Part shown: piece by piece, positions 12,673-20,430 of the stretch
Layout: each line of letters opens with the position of its first letter
Numbering within the stretch: the first letter of the stretch is position 1
Source of the DNA: JAUZPB01 sp037140715
GTDB lineage: Bacteria > Bacteroidota > Ignavibacteria > Ignavibacteriales > SURF-24
Direction of reading: 5' to 3'
Length of the DNA: 36,882 nucleotides
NCBI GenBank assembly: GCA_037140715.1
Contig: JBAXDX010000021.1
Location: 1-36,882, forward strand
The notes under the pieces: model-generated
What the model was told of the DNA's origin: nothing
What the model saw: the letters and a program-made list of their open reading frames with translations, nothing else
The model's database searches: none
Position numbers and translations under genes: made by a program

Positions 12673-15166
12673 ATGGAAGTTTGGTGTCCACCCCTTTCAA
12701 ATCATTTGCGATAATAGAGAGAAGTTTGTTTTTCTCTGAATTGAGTACCTCCAATTTTTCCTTAGTCATTGTAAGTTCTTTCACGAGCGAATGTTCCTGA
12801 ATCAGATTTTCTTCGGCATGTATTTTCGATATTTGTAAATTTTCATTGAGTCTCAGAAGTTCAAGTTCAGCAAATTTTCGTTCGGTGATGTCAATGGCAT
12901 ATCCCGTTGTGCCAATCACTCTTCCCTGGATATCAATAACAGGCGCTTTATAAGTTTCAAACCATTTGATATTGCCTTTATCTGAAATTTGTTCTTCAAC
13001 TATGATTGTTTTTTGGGTTTCAATCACTATGAGGTCCTCCGCTACATATTTGTCTGCCAGTTCCTTGGGAACTAAGTCAAAATCAGTTGTACCGGTAAGT
13101 GATTCCTGTTTATCCAGTCCTGTTGCATTTAACAATTTACTATTTGCAAAAAGAATTTTGCTTTCCAAATCTTTCAGCCATAATAAGCCGGGCAGATTTT
13201 CGATAATAGCTGACAGATAAGACTCACGTAAACATAAAGCTGCCTCGGACTTTTTGCGTTTGCTGATATCATGATAATTTGTCAACACGCCATTAATTAC
13301 CGGATCGTTTATAAGGTTGACAGCTGTAAGATGTACCTGCTTGTAACTCCCGTCTTTGCACCTTACTCTATACTCCACGGTTCTTACCGAGTTATCTTTT
13401 TCAAGGAGAGAAAAGAATTCTTTCTGAACATACTCAAAATCGTCCGGATGAATATTCAACCGGCCGTCCATGCCTAAAAGCTCCTGTGGTTGCCATCCGA
13501 ACCATTTTTCAACATTGGGACTGTTATATTTCAGCATGCCGTCCGCGCCGGTTATGCAGAGTACGTCTGAAATATTGGCAATCATCGAACTGTGTCTGGC
13601 TTCACTTTCGCGCAGAGCTTCTTCAGCCCGTCTGCGTTCGGTGATATCATGCACTAAAGCAAACATCACACTTCTTCCTTTCCGCATATACGAACCGGCA
13701 ACGATTTCACAGGGGAATACCGTTCCGTCTTTTTTCTTATGATACCTGAGAGGAATAAATACAGTTTCCTGATTAACTGCCCGGCTGATATAAGAAACGC
13801 TTAACCGGGGTTCATCAGTAACGTTATGGATAGTCATTCCGGAGAGGAATTCATCTTTACTGTAGCCGTACATTGAACAGTGCGCCTGATTTACATCAAG
13901 GAATTTAAATGTCTCTGAGTCGAAAACACAGACAGCATAAATTTCATTATTAAATATTGTTCTGTACTTGGCTTCGCTCTCGCTTAAATCCCGGGTTAAT
14001 TCCTCTGCAAGTTTATAAGCACGGATATTCGTATTAATGAGTAGCAGATAAACGACAAATAATAAGATGCTGATGCCTGTTCCGCCTGTCGCGGCGTACC
14101 ATACTTTGCTGTAATCCGGACTGGATTCTTCGGAATCATACTGCGTAAACTGCGAATACCACTGGGCATTGTTGACCAGAATAGAATATTTAAGAGAAAA
14201 TAAAGGAGATGATTTTTCTTTATTTTTAATTGCTTCCCTGCCGTCAAAAAGCAGAGCTTTCCGGTCAAATACAAAATTATCAGATATTTCCAGAAGGAGA
14301 TTTCTTTTTATCAGGCTTGGCCGGGATGCAAAAGTACTGGGACTCAAAATATCTTTTTCCTTAGAACCTTCAAAAATTTCGTTTATCAGATCATTTATCC
14401 GGTATGTAATAAAAACCCATCCCCGTATAGCACGCCGGCATTCTTTGAAATTTCCAGTTGGCATTCCTCTCCTGTAAACAGGCGCACACATAAACGCGTC
14501 CGCCTGAATATGCTTATTATTCCCCCGTACAGGGGGAATTCTTCCGGAAAGAGCAACGATATTATAATCTCCTGATTTTTCCAAAGCTTTCCGACAGACC
14601 GGATTGGAAAAGACATCATAACCAAAAACATGTAGGTTTTCGCCTGAGAATGGCTCTATATATGTGACCCGTGTATGTATTTCCCTTTTCCCGTCCGGTT
14701 TAACAGAGTATTGCGGAAGTCCTTTTCCCTGGGTTTTCTCTTCATGCAGGGCTGACTGATCCTGCGGGATTATTTCTGCATATCCTGTTCCATAAATTCC
14801 GGCTGAATTCATCTGCATTTTCTGTGAGGCAGCGAAATTCTGCCATCCGATATGCGTAACTGTTTCAGAATTTTCAAAGAAAGCGGCACCGCTGCGTACC
14901 AGTTGGACGTGCGTATATAGTCTTGCCATTATTTTATCATTAAATCCGGTGCAGGCAAAATCAAACTCATTTTTTGCATTCTGTTCAACATCTGTTTTTA
15001 ATAAGAGACAGGCTGTAAGCGTCAGAAGCAACCCGCCTGTCAATAAAAATAAAGCCAGCCATATTCGCTTCCTTTCCGGTTGCAGGGTAGTTTTATTTTT
15101 AAGAAATGTCCGCATTAAATCAGAGATGGAGTGTGATTGTGAATGGTCATAATTATCGGTTGACAT
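12668..15166 (-). CDS. CHASE-PAS receptor lacking its kinase core (copy 2)
   Basis: An 832-residue paralogue of the copy 1 kinase with an uninterrupted sensor. It has membrane helix 1 (about 36-57), a CHASE domain (about 62-260), helix 2 (about 355-377) and three PAS domains (about 400-520, 525-645, 650-770). A coiled coil leads into what should be the H-box. There the sequence is IIANDLKG instead of IIAHDLKS, so the phosphoacceptor His is Asn821. After LKG only VDTKLPS remains before the stop. The dimerisation helices beyond the H-box and the whole ATP-binding domain are absent, so it cannot be an autonomous histidine kinase. PAS1 is close to copy 1's, but PAS2 and PAS3 are different PAS subtypes. 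Its last residues lie in junction and leader-derived DNA, which points to truncation by tandem duplication. It could act as a decoy or heterodimer partner, or be decaying. Confidence 0.85.
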   Translation of the reverse strand: MSTDNYDHSQSHSISDLMRTFLKNKTTLQPERKRIWLALFLLTGGLLLTLTACLLLKTDVEQNAKNEFDFACTGFNDKIMARLYTHVQLVRSGAAFFENSETVTHIGWQNFAASQKMQMNSAGIYGTGYAEIIPQDQSALHEEKTQGKGLPQYSVKPDGKREIHTRVTYIEPFSGENLHVFGYDVFSNPVCRKALEKSGDYNIVALSGRIPPVRGNNKHIQADAFMCAPVYRRGMPTGNFKECRRAIRGWVFITYRINDLINEIFEGSKEKDILSPSTFASRPSLIKRNLLLEISDNFVFDRKALLFDGREAIKNKEKSSPLFSLKYSILVNNAQWYSQFTQYDSEESSPDYSKVWYAATGGTGISILLFVVYLLLINTNIRAYKLAEELTRDLSESEAKYRTIFNNEIYAVCVFDSETFKFLDVNQAHCSMYGYSKDEFLSGMTIHNVTDEPRLSVSYISRAVNQETVFIPLRYHKKKDGTVFPCEIVAGSYMRKGRSVMFALVHDITERRRAEEALRESEARHSSMIANISDVLCITGADGMLKYNSPNVEKWFGWQPQELLGMDGRLNIHPDDFEYVQKEFFSLLEKDNSVRTVEYRVRCKDGSYKQVHLTAVNLINDPVINGVLTNYHDISKRKKSEAALCLRESYLSAIIENLPGLLWLKDLESKILFANSKLLNATGLDKQESLTGTTDFDLVPKELADKYVAEDLIVIETQKTIIVEEQISDKGNIKWFETYKAPVIDIQGRVIGTTGYAIDITERKFAELELLRLNENLQISKIHAEENLIQEHSLVKELTMTKEKLEVLNSEKNKLLSIIANDLKGVDTKLPS

Positions 15167-15505
15167 ACAAAGCTCTTTGTTGGGGGATAAGAATATAGCA
15201 ACTTTAATTTTACAATTTAGTTATAAATTCCTGGGTTATGGAACAAAAAAGCCACTATGTTTATATCCGGATGGCTTTTATACAATCTGTCAATAAAATA
15301 TTTCATAATTCTAAAACGAATATAAGCTAAAATATCAGAGATTTCAAGAAATTATTTAGTCGGTATGGGTTAAGAAAATTGCAGACTTTTTGTGGGTATA
15401 AACGAAATTTTCCCCTGAGGCGAGTATGATTACGATTAAGAGTATGAGTAAGAAAATCACAGGACTATACCCCGACTTGTTGTCAGGGGTTAACAACGAA
15501 GAGGG
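15167..15505 (-). repeat. duplicated leader/intergenic segment, copy 2
   Basis: Homologous to 12340-12672, with the same order of blocks and hairpin, including the hexamer run starting at 15428. Beyond about 15505 the similarity stops and the remaining ~160 bases form the upstream region of the chemoreceptor gene. CCCC-GAC (15470-15476) can pair with GTC-A-GGGG (15482-15489), a small bulged hairpin. No gene is seen between 15167 and 15665. Confidence 0.85.
15246..15280 (-). terminator. terminator-like hairpin in the copy 2 leader
   Basis: AAAAGCCA (15247-15254) pairs with TGGCTTTT (15272-15279), followed on the minus strand by six T. No minus-strand gene lies upstream of it within the window (the neighbour is the plus-strand chemoreceptor). 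A pure terminator role is therefore odd here; a leader attenuator, or a relic of the duplicated intergenic region, fits better. Confidence 0.65.
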
Positions 15506-15665
15506 AAATACTCATGTACTGATGTTTTTTAAAAAAATACTGCATATATTTACTTGTTAGTTTTTCGGGGCTTACGCTATTTCATGCTGTATATCCGGGA
15601 ACAGACATATACGTTGCTTCCAGAAATAACATCTAAATAATTACTAAAAATAAATAGAGACAAAA

Positions 15666-17867
15666 ATGCAGATTAAAAAGTTTAGTGACTATAGTTTATT
15701 CTACAAAATTATCAGCCTGTCGATTATTATAATAATTCCAATAGTACTTACAACGGTAATATTTCTGTTGCCTTTGTTTAAAGATCAAATATACAATGAA
15801 AAAAAGACCCAGTCGAAATATGTTGTCCAGCTGATGTATTCCTTAATGAAAGAATATCAAAGCCGTTTTGAAAAAGGAGAATTTGATTTGGCTGAAGCGA
15901 AGCGGCGCGCTGCCCTGAGGATAGGAACAATGAGATATAATACGGATGATTATTGCTGGATCAATGATATCGACTGCAGGATGATTATGCATCCGGTCAG
16001 AAAGGACCTGGCAGGAAAAGACCTGACCGATTTTAGAGATCCTGATGGAAAACAAATATTTGTAGATTTTGTAAATATTTGTAAGCAGTCAGGTGAGGGG
16101 GCAGTAATATATAAGTGGCCTAAAGCAGGTTCAACAGATCCGGTTAACAAAGTTTCCTATGTAAAATTATTTGAACCTTGGGGCTGGGTAATTGGAACGG
16201 GAGTTTACATGGATGTTGTAGATTCCGAAGTTTCAGCATTGAAACAGAAAATGTTAAGCCTTCTCTTTCTGATTATTTTAGGAGCAGTCGGGGTCAGTTA
16301 CTACATAGCGACAAAAATATCGAAACCTTTACAATTGTTAAAAAAAGGGGTGGAAAAAATGGCGGGCGGCGCGTTGAATGTCTCAGTCGAAATAGAATCG
16401 CAGGATGAAATTGGGAAATTATGTGAATCGTTTAATGTAATGTCGAAAAAACTCACTCAGCATGAAGATGTTGATGCGCTTCCTGTCATGGCCATGGGGA
16501 TTGATAAAGAATTTAATATAACCTATATAAATAAAATGGCCGCCAAAATGCTCGGTAAAGATCCGAACCAGTTAATTGGCCGGAAATGTTATGACCAGTT
16601 TAATACCGACCAGTGTAAAACGGAAGAATGCGGATGCTTCAGAACCATGAAAACCAATTCAGTTGTTACTACAGAAACTATTGCAAGACCGGCAGGTAAA
16701 GTAGTTCCAATACAATATACTAACAGACCAACTTATGATAAGCAGGGAAATATAAGCGGAGCTATGGCGGTAGTTATAGATATAACGAGAGTGAAGGAAC
16801 AAGAAAAATATCTTGATGAAAATGCTAAAAAACTTTTGATCCAAATGGATAAATTTGCTCAGGGCGATTTAACTGTAGAACTTAAAACCGAAGGTCTGAA
16901 TGATAATGATATAGTTGAAAAACTATTTAATGGCTTCAATAAAGTAGTTGCTAATTTAAGAAGAATTATCATCAATGTTGCTGAGGCTGTTCAGGCTACG
17001 GCAAGTGCTTCCAGTCAAATATCATCCAGTTCTGCAGAAATGGCAGCTGGAGCGCAGGAACAAAGTTCTCAAACAATGGAAATAGCAGGTGCAATTGAGC
17101 AGATGTCAAAAACAATAATAGGAACGACAAGGAATGCTTCTATTGCCTCACAAAATGCAAAGAATGCAAGCGAGGCGGCTAAGGAAGGTGGCAACGTAAT
17201 TAAGGATACTATCAATGGAATGACCCGAATAACAGAAGCGGTAAAAAAAGCCGCGGTTACAATACAGGAACTTGGTGTAAACAGCGGACAGATAGGAACA
17301 ATAATACAGGTTATCGATGACATAGCAGACCAGACAAACCTGCTTGCCCTTAATGCGGCTATTGAAGCTGCTCGTGCGGGTGAGCAGGGACGCGGTTTTG
17401 CGGTTGTAGCCGATGAGGTCAGAAAACTTGCGGAGCGGACAACTACTGCAACGAAAGAGATAGCCCTGATGGTAAAAAAAATACAAACTGAAACAGCCGG
17501 CGCGGTTAATTCAATGAAATCAGGTACCATAGAAGTAGAAAAAGGCAGAGAATTAGCTGAAAAGGCGGGAGAGTCACTAAACGGTATTATAAAAGGAGCT
17601 TTAGTAACGGTTGATATTATTAATCAGGCCGCAATTGCCAGCGAAGAGCAGTCTTACGCTTCAGAACAAATAAGTAAGTCTATTGAAGGAATTAACAGCG
17701 TAACACAGCAAACTGCTTCTGGCATTCAGCAGATTGCCAGAGCTGCCGAAAATCTAAATATTCTTACTATCAATTTGCAGTATCTTGTTTCTCAATTCAT
17801 AGTCGATGAGTCAGGTTTGCATTCTAATGAAAATCATGCTGACTATCGAAGAAGTCATTTACTGTAA
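15666..17867 (+). CDS. methyl-accepting chemotaxis protein, Cache-HAMP-PAS type
   Basis: A 733-residue membrane chemoreceptor. Helix 1 is at about 15-37. A single-Cache periplasmic domain follows (about 40-190; DDYCWINDIDCRMIMHP and VKLFEPWGWVIGTGVYMDV are typical sCache_2 segments). Helix 2 is at about 196-214 and HAMP at about 217-265. A cytoplasmic PAS (about 268-378) carries four closely spaced cysteines (308, 317, 322, 324). The C-terminal signalling rod has the conserved hairpin tip IDDIADQTNLLALNAAIEAA and AGEQGRGFAVVADEVRKLAE. It would signal to CheA/CheW, not encoded here, implying a motile cell or a chemosensory-like pathway. There is no C-terminal CheR-tethering pentapeptide. The start follows TAGAGACAAAA. 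It is transcribed divergently from the CHASE sensor genes. Confidence 0.95.
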   Translation: MQIKKFSDYSLFYKIISLSIIIIIPIVLTTVIFLLPLFKDQIYNEKKTQSKYVVQLMYSLMKEYQSRFEKGEFDLAEAKRRAALRIGTMRYNTDDYCWINDIDCRMIMHPVRKDLAGKDLTDFRDPDGKQIFVDFVNICKQSGEGAVIYKWPKAGSTDPVNKVSYVKLFEPWGWVIGTGVYMDVVDSEVSALKQKMLSLLFLIILGAVGVSYYIATKISKPLQLLKKGVEKMAGGALNVSVEIESQDEIGKLCESFNVMSKKLTQHEDVDALPVMAMGIDKEFNITYINKMAAKMLGKDPNQLIGRKCYDQFNTDQCKTEECGCFRTMKTNSVVTTETIARPAGKVVPIQYTNRPTYDKQGNISGAMAVVIDITRVKEQEKYLDENAKKLLIQMDKFAQGDLTVELKTEGLNDNDIVEKLFNGFNKVVANLRRIIINVAEAVQATASASSQISSSSAEMAAGAQEQSSQTMEIAGAIEQMSKTIIGTTRNASIASQNAKNASEAAKEGGNVIKDTINGMTRITEAVKKAAVTIQELGVNSGQIGTIIQVIDDIADQTNLLALNAAIEAARAGEQGRGFAVVADEVRKLAERTTTATKEIALMVKKIQTETAGAVNSMKSGTIEVEKGRELAEKAGESLNGIIKGALVTVDIINQAAIASEEQSYASEQISKSIEGINSVTQQTASGIQQIARAAENLNILTINLQYLVSQFIVDESGLHSNENHADYRRSHLL

Positions 17868-17951
17868 GTACAAACGATTATTTGATAAAACCATAAATAT
17901 ACCGTGAGAATGGAAAAGTCCGTCTTATGCCTGCGCAGTCAGCATGAAATG

Positions 17952-18006
17952 AATCATTTAATCATAAGAAGCATAGTGATGACATTTTCGTGCACTATGA
18001 ATGATT
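17952..18006. other. nested inverted repeat downstream of the chemoreceptor
   Basis: AATCATT (17952-17958) pairs with AATGATT (18000-18006), and CATAGTG (17972-17978) pairs with CACTATG (17993-17999). The two arms are adjacent on the right side and separated by 13 nt on the left. There is no U-run after it, so it is not a standard terminator, but it may protect or end the chemoreceptor mRNA. The rest of 17868-18100 shows nothing recognisable. Confidence 0.35.
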
Positions 18007-18100
18007 AAGAGGGAAATTTACCATACACCAGTCAGGAGTGGAGTTACAGTTATTTCCGAATACTGGGAAAAACTTAGCGGAAGAAGATTTAGCGGGGAGT

Positions 18101-18484
18101 TTATGCCTTTTTGGGCTTAATAAGCATGGTTCCTCTCAGTCGGCAGAGTTTTATATCTTTCTGGTCACTAAGCTTTTCGAACCAGAGATCCTCAAGTGTG
18201 GAAATATCTGCTTTGTAATCATAAGCTGGATCTTCTTTTGGCTCAAGCCTGTCAAGTATTTCAAAGCTGATGCACTTTTCGCCAAATTCGCTGTAAGCCT
18301 TCTGAAGTTCCTTTACCGAATGACCAAAAAGCCTGAACTCCATAAAATGTCTGTTCTTTATGGCGTCAAGATTAAGCGAACTGCCAAGATAAATTGTCCC
18401 GTCTATAAGATTTTTTACCTGATATACTCCCATCGGGGTTACTGTCTGTTTATATTTCTTTATGATTTCCTTGCGTGAATCCAT
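18101..18484 (-). CDS. GIY-YIG domain protein, putative nuclease
   Basis: A 127-residue protein whose residues 17-80 form a GIY-YIG fold. GVY (19-21) and YLG (32-34) replace the canonical GIY and YIG, the conserved Arg is Arg45 in KNRH, and KELQKAYSEFGEKCISFEIL gives the following helix and strand. Glu98 in TLEDLWF is the likely metal-binding acid. Such small stand-alone proteins are common in Bacteroidota-type genomes and are usually of unknown role; some relatives are homing-type endonucleases. The tail KPKKA is basic. There is no DNA-binding module beyond the catalytic domain and no intron or intein nearby, so homing is not supported. It lies 259 bases downstream of trpB2, across a hairpin-rich gap, and is probably transcribed separately. 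Confidence 0.72.
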   Translation of the reverse strand: MDSRKEIIKKYKQTVTPMGVYQVKNLIDGTIYLGSSLNLDAIKNRHFMEFRLFGHSVKELQKAYSEFGEKCISFEILDRLEPKEDPAYDYKADISTLEDLWFEKLSDQKDIKLCRLRGTMLIKPKKA

Positions 18485-18593
18485 TGACTTTTTTCCTTAG
18501 ATTGATAGAGAGATGCTACTGACCCGTTACAAATCTCCCTTTTAAAAATAGCGGGATTCTACTGTTTTTGAGGGATTCTTCCTCCACCCGAGT

Positions 18594-18730
18594 TGCTGAT
18601 GACTATCCGGAGTCTCCGGAAAACAATCCTGAAACCGCTTTTGTGCGATTCAAGCGTCCTTTCGGACGCTAAAAATCGAGTCTTGTCCCACAAAGATTTT
18701 TGTCCGTTCCCGAAGTTTTCGAGCGGATAC
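18594..18730. other. hairpin-rich intergenic element
   Basis: Several stems are packed into about 120 bases. CCGGA-GTC-TCCGG lies near 18615-18627. AGCGTCC-TTTC-GGACGCT lies near 18653-18670. The latter is enclosed by CGATT/AATCG and then TTTGTG/CACAAA arms, giving a long interrupted stem. TCCG-n-CGAA-GTT-TTCG-n-CGGA lies near 18702-18726. It sits between the trpB2 stop and the GIY-YIG start. It could be a structured RNA, a BIME/REP-like element or an mRNA 3' end. I recognise no known family. No coding sequence is seen in 18485-18743. Confidence 0.45.
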
Positions 18731-18743
18731 AAAGTAAATCCCT

Positions 18744-20108
18744 TTATAAATTTACTTCTGGCAGATACTCCAGATAACCATTAATATGTTCTTCCGGCAG
18801 AGCGTAGTCTTCAAGATCATTGCGCAGATAAGCGTCATAAGCACCGAGGTCAAGTAAGCCGTGCCCTGAAAGATTAAAAAGTATGGTTTTCTTTTCACCC
18901 GACTCTTTGCACCTTTTAGCATACTCTATGGTTGCTTTGATCGCATGTGAGCTTTCAGGAGCTGGAATGATACCTTCCGTTTGTGCGAATAGACGCGCCG
19001 CGTCAAAGACTTCATTCTGAGCATAAGCCTCGGCATCTATTATTCCCTTATTGAAAAGATGCGATACGATTGGGGACATCCCATGGTACCTTAAGCCTCC
19101 GGCATGTATGTTTGGCGGAATATATTTGTGCCCGAGTGTGTACATCTTCATCAACGGAGTGTAACCGGCTTCATCGCCAAAATCATACGCAAACTTTCCT
19201 TTGGTAAGCGTTGGACAGGAAGTCGGTTCTACTGCGATTACTTCTAAATCTTTTTTTGCTCCGCTTAATTTATCTTTGAGGAAACTAAAGCTTATACCGC
19301 CGAAATTGCTTCCGCCTCCAACACATGCAATAATGACATCGGGATAATCGCCCGCTTTCTCGAACTGAATCTTTGCTTCTTCGCCGATAATTGTCTGATG
19401 CAGCAATACATGATTAAGCACGCTGCCAAGCGTATAATTAGTATCCTCTCTCTGCGCGGCTATTTCAACAGCCTCGCTTATTGCGATGCCGAGCGAACCT
19501 GGTGAATCAGGATGCTCCGCGAGAACAGCCCGCCCTGCCTGAGTAAGTACAGACGGGCTGGCGATTACTTCGGCATCGAATAACTGCATGAGCGATTTCC
19601 TGTAAGGCTTCTGCTGGAAACTGACTTTTACCATAAATATCTGGCAGTCCATCTTGAAATGATTACATGCGAGTGAAAGAGCACTTCCCCACTGTCCTGC
19701 GCCTGTTTCCGTTACGAGTCTCTTAATGCCCGCTTTCTTATTGTAATAAGCCTGTGCAATAGCCGTATTAATCTTATGACTGCCTGAAGGATTAGAGCCT
19801 TCATATTTGAAATAGATTTTTGCCGGCGTATCAAGATATTTTTCTAATCTGGTTGCCCGTATCAATGGAGTCGGGCGGCTTATTGAATAAACATCCAGAA
19901 CTTCATCAGGAATCTCTATATACTGTTCCTGCGACATTTCCTGCTTAATCAACTCCATCGGGAATATAGCGGACAAATCATCCGGACCCGCAGGCTGTTT
20001 CGTTTGAGGATGCAACGGCGCTACCATTGGCTCAGGCAGGTCCGGGAGTATATTGTACCATGCGGTTGGCATTTCATTTACTTCAAGGTTAATTCTGTTT
20101 GATTCCAT
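18744..20108 (-). CDS. trpB: tryptophan synthase beta chain, TrpB2 type
   Basis: A 454-residue PLP enzyme of the TrpB2 (TrpB-like) class that joins indole and serine to make tryptophan. PLP-lysine is Lys112 in GSNPSGSHKINTA, and GGGSNFGG is the phosphate-binding loop. The N-terminal lead-in (MPTAWYNILPDLPEPM) and the inserts before LHPQTKQPA are the features that separate TrpB2 from the shorter TrpB1. RYHGMSPIVSHL is another TrpB2 block. No trpA or other trp gene is adjacent, as is typical of TrpB2, which often works alone and may salvage indole. The start is supported by AGAAGGAG about 13 bases upstream of the ATG. No leader peptide, T-box or trp operator is visible upstream. I am confident in the family; the exact physiological role is inferred. 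Confidence 0.93.
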   Translation of the reverse strand: MESNRINLEVNEMPTAWYNILPDLPEPMVAPLHPQTKQPAGPDDLSAIFPMELIKQEMSQEQYIEIPDEVLDVYSISRPTPLIRATRLEKYLDTPAKIYFKYEGSNPSGSHKINTAIAQAYYNKKAGIKRLVTETGAGQWGSALSLACNHFKMDCQIFMVKVSFQQKPYRKSLMQLFDAEVIASPSVLTQAGRAVLAEHPDSPGSLGIAISEAVEIAAQREDTNYTLGSVLNHVLLHQTIIGEEAKIQFEKAGDYPDVIIACVGGGSNFGGISFSFLKDKLSGAKKDLEVIAVEPTSCPTLTKGKFAYDFGDEAGYTPLMKMYTLGHKYIPPNIHAGGLRYHGMSPIVSHLFNKGIIDAEAYAQNEVFDAARLFAQTEGIIPAPESSHAIKATIEYAKRCKESGEKKTILFNLSGHGLLDLGAYDAYLRNDLEDYALPEEHINGYLEYLPEVNL

Positions 20109-20360
20109 TTCTTATATCATCTCCTTCTGACTGTTTATAAAATATTTTAGAAAATCCGAATACAAATAAATCTGTAAATTAAGGTAAATATACGCCCTCT
20201 GCGCAATAATTACAAATACAAAGATGATTTTTTTCTTAAGAAAATCTGCTCTTTATCCAAATATCTTTAAGCTGATATGCGATGCGCTTTTTTTTAGGGA
20301 GATGCTGAGAACTCATCAAGTAAGTCTGTTGCATTTAATTGTAGTCTGATCGTTTTGGGC
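20109..20360. other. intergenic region upstream of trpB2
   Basis: An AT-rich gap holding the trpB2 ribosome binding site (AGAAGGAG on the minus strand near 20120-20128) and presumably its promoter. I see no ORF with coding character and no recognised riboswitch. The terminator at its right-hand end is listed separately. Confidence 0.5.
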
Positions 20361-20393
20361 AAAAAAAAAGGCGCGGGACATTCCCGCGCCTTT
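20361..20393 (-). terminator. strong intrinsic terminator of the OmpA/TSP3 gene
   Basis: GGCGCGGGA (20370-20378) and TCCCGCGCC (20382-20390) form a perfect 9-bp GC stem with a 3-nt loop, extended by AAA/TTT. On the minus strand it is followed by nine T. It lies 38 bases after the stop codon of the OmpA-like gene and insulates it from trpB2. On the plus strand the following TTTCTATTT is weaker. Confidence 0.93.
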
Positions 20394-20430
20394 CTATTTC
20401 TAAAGAAATAACTTCTACATAGTCAGGTAA

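Noticed and set aside
17069..17530. 153-codon minus-strand frame inside the chemoreceptor gene
   Set aside because: Antisense of the Ala/Gln-rich signalling rod; low-complexity shadow.
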